A stretch of 64,000 nucleotides of DNA from Leptidea sinapis. Taxonomy: Eukaryota; Arthropoda; Insecta; Lepidoptera; Pieridae. Shown piece by piece: positions 1 through 11,125 of this stretch (position 1 is the first letter of the stretch; each line of letters begins with the position of its first letter). Position numbers and translations under genes: made by a program. The stretch is taken from assembly GCF_905404315.1 (NCBI RefSeq), contig NC_066310.1, positions 3,100,001 through 3,164,000 on the forward strand. The letters run 5' to 3'. The notes under the pieces are model-generated. The model saw only the letters and a program-made list of their open reading frames with translations. It was not told the DNA's origin and did not search any database.

Positions 1-235
1 ATTAAGAATTGGCTCTGTCGTAAATCCTACTACTCCACAGCTGAATGTCTAAGGGATCCGACAGCCTGGGACTAGCTGATGATTATTTAAAACAATAGTA
101 ATGACAGTACAATATTGTATATTTGATTAAAAAGAGCGCAAAAAAATATGCTGGGAGAGTTTCTTGCTGCTTTTTCTCTCTCAGAGCGCCATTTCTTTCC
201 GACATTGTTGTTATTGATACCAGGTGAACAAAAGT
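1..235 (+). mobile_element. LINE family F1, 3' end fragment
   Basis: This is the 3'-terminal part of a LINE that also occurs at 14685-15025 and 31690-32395. The shared landmarks are a stop-proximal segment reading 'ggctctgtcgtaaatcct', a 'gagcgcaaaaaa..atgctgggagagtttcttg' block, and a 'ctctcagagcgccatttctttccg' block. No coding frame is left in this copy; its 5' side lies outside the window. The following 200 bases (236-438) show nothing recognisable. Confidence 0.7.
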
Positions 236-439
236 GAAATAGAAATGCTATAATCTATTTGAGGAGAAATGGATCACACGTCTCTTACCAAATCATAGCA
301 AACTTTATTTTGGCGAGTCAACATGTCCTTAGGTTGCCTCGTGTAGAGGTGAAACACGTGTCGAATTGTTTAAAAGACAAATATTGGCGGAATTAACACT
401 AAAGAAAACATTTGGATATACTCTATTTTTATAGAAGAG

Positions 440-693
440 GAGGATAAATGAGTTTACGAGTTACCCGATGTCATCACCGCCGCCCACATTCTCCTACAAC
501 ACCAGCGGAATCACAGGGGCTTTGCCGGGCTTCTAGAATTAGCCGCGATTTTTTTGATGCCACCGTATCGTCCTGGAAACACCGCATAATGAAGGTCATT
601 CCAGAGCATGTAAACGAACGTAGACATCCAGATGTCCCAAATGGTGGGGATGATATCCAAATTTGTGGCGTGTCGTGCGAAGGTGGAATTCGG
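440..693 (-). mobile_element. LINE family G, 3' end fragment
   Basis: The minus strand reads the end of a LINE reverse-transcriptase ORF (histidine/arginine-rich '..FHLRTTRHK..' then '..VFPGRYDG..' and 'CKRMWAAV' in shifted frames). It is followed by the family's hallmark 3' end ('gagaatgtgggcggcggtgat', 'tcctcctcttctataaaaa'). Frameshifts break it. Family G has at least nine other scraps in this window; the best one is at 58130-58708. The stretch 700-985 that follows holds nothing I recognise. Confidence 0.7.
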
Positions 694-987
694 TTATAAT
701 TAAAATAATTTGTTAACTGATGAAATTCTGATCATTGATTTAAAAGAGTGACAATTATGTTTCTTAAGACTTCTCATTCAAGCTCATCTTTTCCGAAATG
801 GTGGTAAATATTAGGTTATATATTTTAACTTTCGACATTTATTTTCTACCTAAATGTGAACAAAAAACCTCTACTAGGATGACCTTTTGGAGTACTGCGT
901 CATGACTCAGGTCATGGTATTTTACTTTTTGATTTTGGGCAGTTCATTCTGCCTAACTGTAGATTAAGTAACGTTAATTTTACTAAG

Positions 988-1082
988 GATACGACGTGTT
1001 GGTAGGCCCTCCACAAGATGGACCTATACCGGAGTAGTTTAGTTGAGGGTAGCGCAGGAACGACCGTCGACGTCTACCAGCT
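988..1082 (+). mobile_element. RTE-type LINE, C-terminal scrap
   Basis: About 95 bases match the end of the ORF seen more fully at 17258-17615 and 22295-22560 ('GRPSTRWT.DL..' and 'AAQ..' in broken frames). It is a short, decayed 3' fragment of a lepidopteran RTE-like retrotransposon. Confidence 0.55.
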
Positions 1083-1084
1083 GA

Positions 1085-1410
1085 TTTTTTTTTTGTTTTA
1101 TGAAAATAAAGGAAGGAGACGAGCAGGACGTTCAGCTGGTGTTAATTGATACGCCCTGCCCATTACAATGCAGTGCCACTCAGGATTCTAGAAAAACCAA
1201 AAACTTCTGAGTAGCACTACAACTGCGCTCGTCACCTTGAGACATAAGATGTTAAGTCTCATTTGCCCAGTAATTTCACTAGCTACAGCACCCTTCAGAC
1301 CGAAACACAGTAATGCTTACACATTACTGCTTCACGACAGAAATAGGCACCGTTGTGGTACCCATAATCTAGCCGGCATCCTGTGCAAAGGAGCCTCCCA
1401 CTGGTGATTC
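1085..1410 (-). repeat. S1 short interspersed repeat (copy 1)
   Basis: S1 is a roughly 300-bp repeat present 11 times in this window. In its sense orientation it begins near 'gggaggctcctttgcacagg' and ends 'cttattttcataaaaa'. Conserved landmarks are an 11-bp perfect stem (gtgccgctcag / ctgagcggcac) around a loop of about 22 nt, and an 8-bp stem (cagtaatg / cattactg). It has no RNA polymerase III B box that I can see, so its head is of unknown origin. Its A-rich 3' end resembles that of LINE family G. This copy is inverted; its tail lies at 1085. Confidence 0.85.
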
Positions 1411-1583
1411 TGCTTGACACTGTGTGAAACTTGCTGGTACAATTACATTCAAATGACCTGAACATAGGCTGGGACGTGAAAATCAGTATATCTTCGATAA
1501 TTTCAACCTGCACCCATAGCAACACTATATTTTTGACTAGAACTACATATAGGGTTACCAGCCGTACTCTAAAATAGAGTATT
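1411..1583. other. Unassigned spacer left of LINE-B
   Basis: AT-rich sequence with several copies of the motif 'gtactct' and its complement near 1561-1620. One of these (1584-1590) may be the target site of LINE-B. No gene or known repeat is seen. Confidence 0.4.
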
Positions 1584-1647
1584 GTACTCTATATCATGTA
1601 GGCATACTCTATAATCTATAACACTAATAGAGTATACCAAAATATAA

Positions 1648-1659
1648 GAGATGATTGCA
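1648..1659. repeat. Target-site duplication of LINE-A copy 1 (left)
   Basis: The 12-mer gagatgattgca occurs here next to the element's poly(T) (its A tail on the minus strand) and again at 5727-5738 next to its truncated 5' end. It is a perfect TSD and fixes both ends of the insertion. Confidence 0.9.
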
Positions 1660-2231
1660 TTTTTTTTTGAGAGGAGGAAATACGGTTACGTATTTACGCC
1701 CCGGAACGGGGCGTAATATGTCGGACTCGAGTGTCCGCGTAAGCGGACACCCCATACCGACTAAAACCTCCTCTGTGCTGTTAGCAGCCCTGGCTTTCAC
1801 AGCGAAGTAGGACGTGGGCCGTGGAGGCCGCAAAGACTACGCAACAACAGTCGCGGGGCGTCTCCTAAGGAGACTCCAACCTCAGACCGGCTGTGTGCTT
1901 GTGGGAAGGAGAGAGAATGAAAATGAAGATGAAGTGAAGATGAAAGATGAAAAGGTGATAAGAACACACTCGCCGGCGAGTGTGGTGATGTTTTGTGTAA
2001 TGTATGTAAGTGTGTATGTATGTGTTTATGATTGTATGTATGTGTGTTTGTATGTATGTACGTAGTGTAAATGTTTGTGTGCATGTATGTTTGTGTTTGT
2101 GGAGTGTGTTTGTGATTGAGTAAGTGGTGTATGTCAGTCCGTCAGTCAGTCCGTGTGTGAGCGAGTGTAGTGAAGCGATTACAGGACGAGGACTAACGTC
2201 TCGTCGGGTATCAAAACAATGTGTGGTGTAT

Positions 2232-5132
2232 CTAGGGTGCGGGCCGCTGGCCATCGTCAGAGCGACGAGTGCCAGTGGTTTGCGGTGGTTGACCGCGCCT
2301 ACGCATGCGAAGGCGGTGTGTGCGTGTCTGTGTCGGTGTTTGTGTGGGTGTCGCGTTCGCGATGGTGATGTCGTCACCCGGGTCTACCGTTACGTGTCTG
2401 GGACGTCTTATTGGGTTGAGACTATGGTGAAGGGGGGTGTACCCGCATTCCTTATTAACCAAGATGTTGGGATGGTTAGGCGCCTTGTCAAAGAAGCATC
2501 GCGAGATCTCTTTAAAGTGTTGAGCTATCGTCGGAAGCTCTAGGTCGCGGTGAAGGTCAACGTTTCGGATGAACCACGGGGCTCCGGTTGCCATGCGCGT
2601 GAATTTATTTTGAACTACTTGCAAACGACGTAAGTAGCTCGGTCGGGTGTGCGCGAAAACGACGCTTGCGTATGACAGTATGGGCCGTACGATGGTTTTG
2701 TATAGCGTCACTTTGTGTTTGAGCGGAAGTTTGCTTCGCCCACACACAAGTGGATAAAGGCGACTGAGGACAAATCGGGCTCTATTGCATACCGTATCAA
2801 TATGTTTCTTGAAGTTCATATTGCTGTTGAACGTGACTCCTAAGTATTTGTAATCCTTCACCCACGGTATGGGTGTTTCATACAATTTAATGACGTCGGT
2901 CGGTCGTTTTTTAGCGCGGATGCTATTCGCGTTACCGAAGAGTACCGCTGCACTCTTAGTGGGGTTCACTTAAATCCGCCATTTTCTGAACCAGTTGCCT
3001 AGTTCATCGACGGCGGCTTGAAGCACTTTAATGTTCCTGCTCAAGGTTGAGCGGTTCAATAGAGCGGAGCCAAAGTAGAGTGCCGTATCGTCAGCGTACT
3101 GAGCGAGCTGGACACTCGGAAACTTGGGAATGTCGCTCGTGAAGAGCGAGAAAAGAGTGGGAGAGAGGACTGAACCCTGTGGCACGCCAGACCTGATGGG
3201 TCTGGGTGAGGATAGGGTGCCCTCTACTCGATATCGGAAGGAGCGATCAGTAAGGTAGGCTCGTATGATGCGCACGAGCCTGTCTGGCACTCCCAGTTGA
3301 TGCAGCTTGAATACTAAGCTGTTGTGCCATACCTTGTCGAATGCCTTCGCGACATCGAAAAACACGGCTGCCGTGGTAGCGTGAAGTTGACGCCGTACGA
3401 GAATGTACTCGGTGAGTCGGTGAGCCTGCTGCGGACACGAGTGAGCGGTTCTGAATCCGAACTGTGTGTCGGGTATCAGGTTGAGCTCCGCGATGTAATG
3501 ATTAAGACGCGCGAGGATTAATCTTTCGTAAAGTTTCCCGATTGAGTTAATTAAGCTAATTGGCCTATAGCTACTCGGATTAGCTTTAGGTTTATTGGGT
3601 TTTGGGATACCGATAACAATGGAATCCTTCCATTGTTCGGGGAATGCGCTATTAGACAATAGAATATTAAAAATGGTAACCAATAAAGTAATAAGAGTCG
3701 AGGGTAGGATTTTAGGAACCCTATTGTTTATAGTGTCAGGCCCCGGGGCCTTCTTGGAGTGAAGCTCCTTAATGATTAGCTTCACCTCTTCGTAAGAGGT
3801 GGGTTTTATTACATCGCCTGAAGGGCTCAGAGCGGAGCGACGTTCAACTTCACGATCAATTTCGTCAACGTGTGTCGGGTCGGCTGCTGCATTTGGAGAG
3901 CACTGACTCTCGAGGCTATCGGCGAGGCATTCAGCCTTCTCATCGTCATCGAGCGCCGGCTGCAGTCCCGGTCTGTCCATAGGAGGCATGAGAGTGGGCG
4001 GCTCCTGTTTGAACGCGCGAGGCAGCTTCCAGAAAGCCACATGTGATGGCTTAAGGTTGCCGAGCAAGCGGTCCCAACGTTCGCCGCGGAGTTCCGCGAT
4101 ACGTTCCCGTACCACCCACTGTAGGTAGCGGAGGTGGCGCCTATTCTCGACCGACGGATACCTATCGTAAAGTCTAGTGGCTCTGTGCTTCTGTGTGAGT
4201 AGGTTCCTGACCTCTGGAGGCAGGTTTAGGCGATGCGGTTGCATCGTCGGAACCTGCCTGGAGCAGGCCTTGATCCTATTCTGTATATGTGACGTCACAT
4301 GAGAGATAGCACTGTGAGCCGTGTCGACCGAGTCGATGACGTCCGGTATAAGGTCAAGGTCTTCGGACTTGATAGACTCGAGATCCTTTTCCAGCCGTTG
4401 CCAGTCGATCACTGTTTTCGTCGGTGGTTGAAAGTTAACCGGTGGGCCTAGATTTAGGACGACGGGCCGGTGGTCTGACTCTAATTCGTGAAAAACCTCG
4501 ATTGAATTTACATTGAGCGTTACGTTTTTAAGTAACGCAACGTCTAGAATGTCGGGTTGGTGCGCGACGTTATCCGGATAACGTGTTGGTTCGTCGGGTG
4601 CTATTACTGAAAAGTTCAGCGTGTTTGTCAGCGAATCTAATAAGATTCCCTTTCTATTTGTGGCTCTACTGTTCCAGCTGGAGTGTTTGGCGTTAACATC
4701 GCCGCCCACTATGACTGTGGCCCCGTGGCCGAGTAATGCTTCTGTATCTGTGTCTAATACTTGTTTGTTAGGCGGAAGATAAGCTGAAATAACAGTGATC
4801 GGCTGGTGATTCGCCATACTGACTCGGATGGCAGAGGCCTCGATGTTAGTGAGGACCGGAGGATCTATAGGTATGCAGTGTAGAGACCTTTTAAAATAAA
4901 TGAGGGTACCGCCCATACGGGTAGTGCGATCATTCCTGACTAAGTTATAATTAGCGATACGCGGATCGCGTATACGTGGTTTTAGAAATGTCTCTTGCAC
5001 TAAGAATAGGTCTAATTGATGTTCGTGAGCGAACTCCTTCACCAAGTCTAGTTGGGGCTTGAGGCCTTGCGCGTTAAAATACGCTATACGGAGCGTATGT
5101 GGTTTAACCCGTCCGCTTGCGTAATTAGGCAT
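2232..5132 (-). pseudogene. LINE-A ORF2 (endonuclease/reverse transcriptase), one nonsense codon
   Basis: The frame opens at 5132 (MPNYAS). An apurinic-type endonuclease spans residues 1-225, with QET at 46-48, 'GGDVNAKHSSW' at 143-153 and 'ESDHRPVV' near 215. The RT follows: 'FFDVAKAFDKVWH', 'SGVPQGSVLSP' and the catalytic YADD at 679-682. An in-frame TAA at 2970-2972 stops the protein 38 residues after YADD. Copy 2 has GAA at this codon, so this is a point nonsense mutation. The frame is open again to 2232. Near 2325 a one-base difference from copy 2 shifts the C-terminal end into another frame (which continues to 1865). The gene is therefore dead in two ways although its catalytic residues survive. 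Confidence 0.9.
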
Positions 5133-5726
5133 CGCGAATGTTTTTATACTTTCGCCCTATATCGGTGAGGGCACGGAATATTTTGGCGTTGTCTGCCATA
5201 ACTTGCAGGAGCGACGGCGGGTCGTCCCGGACAGCCTCGAGCCTGCTGGCCAGGTCTGTGATTTCGTCAATGTCGAACAGCTCTGAAAGCTCAAACATGA
5301 AGGCAAAGGCGCTGCCGCCTTGGTTGCTTGTTGACGCGGACGCGGGCGCCGGTGGCCTCGGTCGCATGACCGACGCCGCCGGGCGGGACGCTAGCGGTGG
5401 CCGGAGGGGCGCGGGGGCCGCGAGAGTGGCCTCTGTGGCAGCTTTGGCAGCCGGAGGAGACCTCGCCCAGGCGTTTACCTTAGGAGGCGGCGCAGGTTTA
5501 AAGGTCGGAGTGAACTCCACCTTCTCTGCTCTGCCTTGCGGCTGGCGGCGCCCTGAGTGACGCTTGTGTTTGGGTGCCTTGGGACACCCGCGATAGCTCG
5601 CGGGGTGCCCCTTCTCCCCGCACAAGACGCAGGCCGGGGGCTCCGCGCATTGCGCTGGTCGAGGGCACTCCGGCGTGCCATGTTTGCCGAGGCACTTCAC
5701 ACACCTCGGGGTGTGTTCACAGTTGC
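5125..5726 (-). pseudogene. LINE-A ORF1 (gag-like zinc-knuckle protein), C-terminal part
   Basis: About 200 codons remain. They open with closely spaced cysteine/histidine knuckles of the Jockey gag type (C-x2-C-x3-H-x4-C, then 'CVLCGEKGHPASYRGCP', residues about 10-55). A basic segment follows, then a long alanine/proline-rich linker and an acidic helical end. Jockey ORF1 proteins bind the element's RNA; that role is inferred from the family. The N-terminus was lost by 5' truncation, and upstream codons come from the target site. The stop overlaps the ORF2 start by eight bases (ATGCCTAA), a reinitiation-type arrangement. Confidence 0.85.
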
Positions 5727-5738
5727 GAGATGATTGCA
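5727..5738. repeat. Target-site duplication of LINE-A copy 1 (right)
   Basis: Perfect partner of the 12-mer at 1648-1659. LINE-B coding sequence resumes directly after it. Confidence 0.9.
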
Positions 5739-7578
5739 AAATACTGATAAAGGACTGTTACGTCAAATACATCAATGGACTCGAATATGAACTTATAAAG
5801 AATCCGAAAAAATTTTGGACACATATTAAAAACATGAGAAAGAATAGTTCGTTGTATCCAGACACTAAGACCCTAAACTACCATCAAATCCTAACGATAT
5901 ACCAGACATGTTTGGAATACATTCCTCTTCGGTATATGAAAATGATATTAGCGATAACAACATCGACTTAAAAAATCCAGAATCATGGACTGAACCACTA
6001 GACGTCATAGGACATTTTGAATTCACACCTGAAGAAGTCGCAAAGAAGCTTAAAATGATTGATACCACTAAAGGCAGAGGTCCAGATAATATACATCCAC
6101 TATTCTAAGTTAATTTTGCTAATATGCTAGGCTTTCCCCTCGCATATTTGTTCAATGAATCCCTGTTGTCAGGAACATTCCCAGATGTCTGGAAGGAAGC
6201 AAGAGTAGTTCCTATATACAAAAACGGAAAGAAAGACCATATAACTAATTACCGCCCAATCTCTATCCTATCTTCAATATCTTAAGTATTTGAATCACTG
6301 GTGCATAACGTTATTTATTCACATGTACAAAAATTTATTATCACTAAACAACATGGATTTATGGCTAAGAGATCGACCAATACAAATCTTACACTTTTTA
6401 TGTCCGAATTGAAAGAAACTGTAGATCAAAACATACAGGTAGACGCGGTATATACTAACTTTTCAAAAGCGTTTGACAAGGTTAACCATAAAATTCTCAT
6501 TGGAAAATTACATAGATTCGGGATAACTGATAACCTTCTTAAATGGTGTGCTTCCTACCTTTCTGAGCGATGGGTGAGAGTAGTAATGGATGGAAAAGAA
6601 TCTCAACCATTTGTTGCGTCTTCTGGTATACCTCAGGGCTCGATTCTGGGGCCTCTATTTTTCAATGTCTTCATCAATGACATAATACGATCTGTAAATC
6701 ACAGCGACGTTTATCTTTTTGCAGACGACCTCAAGTTGGTCAAGACAGTGAGAAACAGCTCTGACGAGAAATGCCTTCAGAATGACATTGACAAAATTCA
6801 TGATTGGTGCACAAAGAACAAAATGTTTCTAAACACCTTAAAATGTCAACATATAAAGTATGTTAGAAAGCGATGCACTTTGCAATCCGAATACTTCATT
6901 GACGGACAGAAACTACATGAAGTACCAAGTATTCAAGACCTCGGTATCCAAGTAGACAGCAAGCTACGTTTTTCGGATCATATTGATAAAATCTCGGCTG
7001 AAGCAAATCGATCTCTGGGCTTTATTTTAAGAAGCACAAAGGGCTTCAATAAACCAGCTACAGTAAGTAAATTATATAACTGTTACGTTAGGAGCAAGCT
7101 TGAGTATTGTAGTACAGCTTGGAACCCGACTTATAAGGTGCATATAGATAGACTGGAAAAGGTACAGAAAAAGTAAATTGGTAGTCTATCGTACCGATTC
7201 AAGACTCCAAATACAGTCAGGACATATGCAGACAAACTAAAGCACTTTCAATTACAGCAGCTATCCTCGCGACGATCTCATCTCGACATGTTATTTCTCC
7301 ATAGGTTAATAAACGGCGGCATTGATTGTCCAGCTCTGTTATTAAAATTTAAATTTAAATTTCCTGCCAGAATACCACGACATCTATGTGACTTGTTTGA
7401 GCTAAGTTTCTGTAAAACCAATCTAGGACGTGATTCACCTGTGGTACGCATTTCTCGTCGCTATAATGACTATACAAAGAAAAGTCCAAATATCGACATT
7501 AATTTTGATAGTCTTAACAACTTTAAATTAAAGCTTATTAGGTGTGACCTATCTACAGCCTCAGAATGTAATACCTAG
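5739..7578 (+). pseudogene. LINE-B ORF2 reverse transcriptase, decayed
   Basis: The linker region ('KNPKKFWTHIKN') reads in one frame to about 5890. The frame then shifts by one and continues through fingers and palm: 'NYRPISILS', 'YTNFSKAFDKVNHK' (near 6450), 'SGIPQGSILGPL' (near 6630) and 'LFADDLKL' at about 6714-6737, a FADD rather than YADD variant. Thumb and C-terminus follow to 7578. In-frame stops lie at 6106-6108, 6283-6285 and 7174-7176. The plan resembles jockey-type ORF2 and is close to LINE-D. No endonuclease domain is visible, so the copy is 5'-truncated or its start lies beyond LINE-A. Confidence 0.85.
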
Positions 7579-7837
7579 GTAGTCTTATATAATAAATTGA
7601 TTGGAATACTGCATTCACAGATTTGTAATTAATATAAATAGCTCGTAATTTACTAATTTTAATTAATATTTTTTTTTTCTTTTGATTTCTTCTTACTAAA
7701 ATTTTTGTAACACAAAGCATGCTGTGATTACCTTTAATTGTAGGAAAAGTTAAATTTTATAAGTTAATGCAATGTAATTATTAAAACTGTAACTACTATT
7801 TCTTATGTTGGTGATAAAATAAATAAAAAAGTACTCT

Positions 7838-8184
7838 TTTTTACACTATGTTAACGATACTAGTGCCAGTCATGAAATATTATGCAAACCCAGTATCATA
7901 ACCAAAAAAGTCGACTATTTATTGTTAATATGGTGGTATCCTCAATCCCTCAAGCCACATTCGGACGGTTCTGAACGCAGCCACTAATGTCAATGTCATG
8001 TCAAAAGTTGTTTTGAGGTTACGTCACTGATCTGTTTAAACACCACTGGACAGGCTGTTCCATATGTCTGACAGTAATTATATTGTGCCTATTTGAAGCG
8101 CCACTCGCGAGCGTCCAGAGAACTCATTTTGACGTATAATGCAAATGGCTACGAAGGAACGTACAATACTCTGAAGTAAAAAGC
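7838..8184. other. Spacer, nothing recognised
   Basis: Non-coding sequence of mixed composition between LINE-B and a family G scrap. I see no repeat or gene in it. Confidence 0.4.
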
Positions 8185-8317
8185 GCGTACACCTTCCTTA
8201 AAGGCCGGCGACGCTCTTGTGAGTCCTCTGGTGTTGCAAGAGAATGTGGGCGGGGGTGATCACTGAACACCAGGTGACCCGTACGCTCCTTTGTCTTCCA
8301 ATTCCATAAAAAAAGTA
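8185..8317 (+). mobile_element. LINE family G, 3' end fragment
   Basis: Only the last 130 bases of the family remain: 'gcgcgtacaccttccttaaa', 'gttgcaagagaatgtgggcg', 'aacaccaggtgacccgtacg' and a 'ccataaaaaa' tail. Confidence 0.75.
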
Positions 8318-9626
8318 AGTATTTTTGCATTTTGAATTAATTTCGTACGTTTTCCGTCTTCTTTATAATTCAGGAATCATCGTTATAAAGTACTATTTTT
8401 TTTGTAAATAGTTTCCCACCATCTATCGATATTTGCTGAGGTTGTCATCACTAGTTTCAGTACCGTAGACTCTCGCTACATGGCTAACAGCGCCAAAATG
8501 GCGAATATCAAACAGGCTCAAAATCCTTTGACAGCCGCCAGTCCAGTGGTATATTATATTAGTAGAGGTCAGGTTACGTTAATTTTGGCAAAGTAAAAAA
8601 ATCCTTCTTAAAATGTAAATTAAATGATACTCTTTTTTAGAAGTCCGTACTCTTTCTTCTTTTGCTAATGAATGTTGACAACCCTAACTATATCATCAAT
8701 TCTAAGGCACATAGTTATTAAATCGCTTTTAATTTTAAATATAATCACAATCTTAGCGCGAGAATTTTGATCTTAAATTCACTGCAAACGCCTCGAATGC
8801 AACTCTTATGTATTTTGGGCATGTCAGACTGAAAAGCATTAAGGCTTAAATTTCAATAGAATTCATAATTCAACCTTATGAGTGGCTATAAATCTGATTG
8901 TACTAATAAAGTAAGTGATACTTGAGCATAAGGTTGAAATCAGTCGGTTCTGTCGCTATTTTTCTTTGTTTCTTTAGTTGGGAAACATACAGTTTTAAAC
9001 AAATATGACAATAAATATATGAGCTAATAGACCTAGAGTTCCACATTTTGTAACAGAAATTAAAAATTGTGTACTGCTCGAAAAAGCTAGCAACTAAAAT
9101 ACTTATATTAGACCGATTAACATAAACCGAAAAATGAATATAACAAGTTTATATAATTTGCCGATACAATCGATTAACTTGTGAAGGGTTTCACATATTA
9201 TTACACGAATGGATATAAATTGTTTTATGTACAAAAAGGTTACCAAAAGATTCTACATTTATAGAAAAGATGGTCAATACTATTACGAACGTGACTTCTA
9301 ACTTTTGGGAGAGTCATAGAATTCAATAGCTTGCTTCCGGCGTAAGGGAATTTCGACCTTATGACTCATATGCTAAAGTCGAGTACCTGGCTGTATTGTA
9401 AGCAATGTTTTTTCTTGTTTATTACTACAATGTAAATAAATATTCTTGTATTGTAAAGAATCTATTGTTACTGTAACCGATGTTGATTGTCAGTCAAACA
9501 ATCAGCCACGCTTGGAATTAGCTCCATAGTATTTACAATATTAAAATTGCTGACCACTAACCACTAGCTAACGCAAACATTGCCAAATAAAATTGGTATT
9601 ATTATTCAAACTCCTAAACGGCATTT
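8318..9626. other. AT-rich spacer
   Basis: About 1.3 kb without an open frame of note. A motif like 'caaccttatg' recurs at about 8871, inverted at about 8930, and at about 9354; the first two could pair across about 50 bases. 'actcttttttaga' near 8630 resembles the sequence flanking LINE-B's right end. No known element is identified. Confidence 0.35.
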
Positions 9627-9725
9627 TTTTATGGAATAGGAGGACAAACGAGCGTACAGGTCACCTGGTGTTAAGTGATCACCGCCGCCCACATTCTCTT
9701 ATAACACCAGAGGAATCACAAAAGC
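9627..9725 (-). mobile_element. LINE family G, 3' end scrap
   Basis: Inverted copy of the family's terminal 100 bases, recognisable by 'tcaccgccgcccacattctc' and the 'ttttttatggaataggagga' tail. Confidence 0.7.
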
Positions 9726-9949
9726 GTGCTGTATGTAACTGCCTATAAATGTAATTATATGTATCCTTAGCACCTAAGACTCGTTTAATGTCCATGTATC
9801 ACATGTAATTCTGTTGGTAGTTCATAAATAAATAAAAATAAAAATTGGTTGCGCAATATCGAGTTGTCAGGTTCTTTATACGCTAGTATATTCCAAATCT
9901 ATGGTAATGAAGATTTCTTCTAAGATTCCTTCGCGTATTCATCATAGAA

Positions 9950-10250
9950 GACCTGCTTTCAGGATGCCGGCTAGATTATGGGTACCAGAACGGCGCCTAT
10001 TTCTGCCGAGAAGCAGTAATGTGTAAGCATTACTGTGTTTCGGTCTGAATTCCACCGTAGCTAGTGATATTACTGGGCAAATGAGACTTAACATGTTATG
10101 TCTCAAGGTGACGAGCGCAATTGTAGTGCCGCTCAGAATTTTTGGGGTTTTTCAAGAATCATGAGCGGCACTGCATTGTAATGGGCAGGGCTTATTAAAA
10201 ACCACCAGCTGAGCGTCCTGCTCGTCTTGTCCCTTATTTTCATAACAAAA
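9950..10250 (+). repeat. S1 repeat (copy 2)
   Basis: Near full-length sense copy. Both conserved stems are visible (cagtaatg/cattactg near 10013-10032 and the 11-bp gtgccgctcag stem near 10131-10172, with one mismatch). The tail region ends 'ataacaaaaaaa'. A smaller S1-like scrap ('gtgtaagcattattgtg') lies near 10440. The rest of 10251-10840 holds nothing recognised apart from a T run near 10825. Confidence 0.85.
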
Positions 10251-10844
10251 AAATCATTTTCACAAACCAAATGAGCATTCGAATGTTCTGGAAATCGACA
10301 TTGGACCAGGCACAGGACGACTAGATGATTAAAAGTCACCAAATTTTTACCAGTTTCGGAGGCTTCCTTATGCATACAATGCCACCAATGCTACGTAGAC
10401 AGTACAGCGTCGCCCTTTTTACTGCCGTTTGTTTAAAATGTGTAAGCATTATTGTGCTTATGTCTGAAGAATTACTGAATTACTTAACATCATAGATTAA
10501 GGATCGGTCTCCACTACGCTCCAACTAGATACCGAAGGCGTAGTCCTAAAGTGCGGCAACTATAACACTAACAATACTACGCCCAAGTGGGCGTCCTCGA
10601 GCCAGTTTCGAACAATGTGTGACGTTGACGTGCCACATGTTCTCTTAAACTTTGCTTATAAATGAAACTACAATGCTGGGTTGCGTAGTACTAGCTTTGT
10701 AAAAATAATACTATAAGAAATTAGAAAGACACTGGGATCATATATCATCAGTACCTAAGTATTTTGTATTTTATTAATTTCAATGCAAAATAACACTAAG
10801 CGTATGTTAAAAAATTTAAAAGTTTTTTTTTTTTTTCATAATAT

Positions 10845-11125
10845 TGACACACTTTTTACACAAATTATCTTGCCCCAAGTTAAGCATATATAGCCTGTGT
10901 TATGGGTTACAAGACAATGATATATTTAATACAATATACTTACTTAAACATACATAAAGTCATATAATCATACACATAAACATACATAAATACATATAAA
11001 CATCCATGACGCGGAAACAAACATCCATATTCATCATATAAATGCTTGCACCTACCGGGATTCGAACCCGGGACCTCTAGCTTAGTAGGTAGGGTCGCTA
11101 ACCACTCGGCTATACAGGTTGTCAA
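10845..11125 (-). repeat. tRNA-derived SINE (family SINE-L), copy 1
   Basis: On the minus strand a tRNA-like head carries an A box (agccgagtggttagcg) and a canonical B box (ggttcgaatcc, near 11056), like a leucine-type tRNA. A body with (atgt)-rich stretches follows ('gatgaatatggatgtttg') and then 'acccataacacaggct'. A second copy in the opposite orientation lies at 18740-18975. Bases 11126-11512 contain no recognised feature. Confidence 0.8.

Larger units (their letters stand above)
1660..5726 (-). mobile_element. LINE-A copy 1 (Jockey clade), 5'-truncated
   Basis: A 4.07-kb non-LTR retrotransposon on the minus strand: the tail end of ORF1 (zinc-knuckle gag-like protein), ORF2 (endonuclease plus RT), a 3' untranslated region and an A-rich tail at 1660-1668. 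The 3' untranslated region (1660-1860) contains GC-rich inverted repeats: gtccgcttacgcggac, and acgccccg paired with cggggcgt. It is bounded by a perfect 12-bp TSD and sits inside LINE-B. Truncation inside ORF1 is the usual outcome of incomplete reverse transcription. A second, shorter copy lies at 33215-40041. Confidence 0.92.
1591..7830 (+). mobile_element. LINE-B, jockey-type retrotransposon interrupted by LINE-A copy 1
   Basis: Right of LINE-A copy 1 lies a decayed plus-strand LINE: end of the endonuclease-RT linker, RT and thumb, a short 3' untranslated region and an A-rich tail ending at 7830. The host bases 'gtactct' follow the tail (7831-7837) and also occur at 1584-1590, so a 7-bp TSD is possible. 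That motif is repeated locally, so the left end is uncertain. Bases 1600-1659 stay open in the frame that continues after LINE-A ('..RDDCK..'), which weakly supports a left LINE-B piece there. Confidence 0.6.

Noticed and set aside
1865..2377. 170-codon minus-strand ORF rich in His and Thr
   Set aside because: It is the frameshifted C-terminal continuation of LINE-A ORF2 plus the acatac-type repeat, not a separate gene.
2124..2543. 139-codon plus-strand ORF opposite LINE-A ORF2
   Set aside because: It is the antisense shadow of the RT gene, and the same shadow appears antisense to copy 2.
5138..5560. 140-codon Ala/Gly-rich plus-strand ORF
   Set aside because: It is antisense to the GC-rich linker of LINE-A ORF1; composition alone keeps the frame open.
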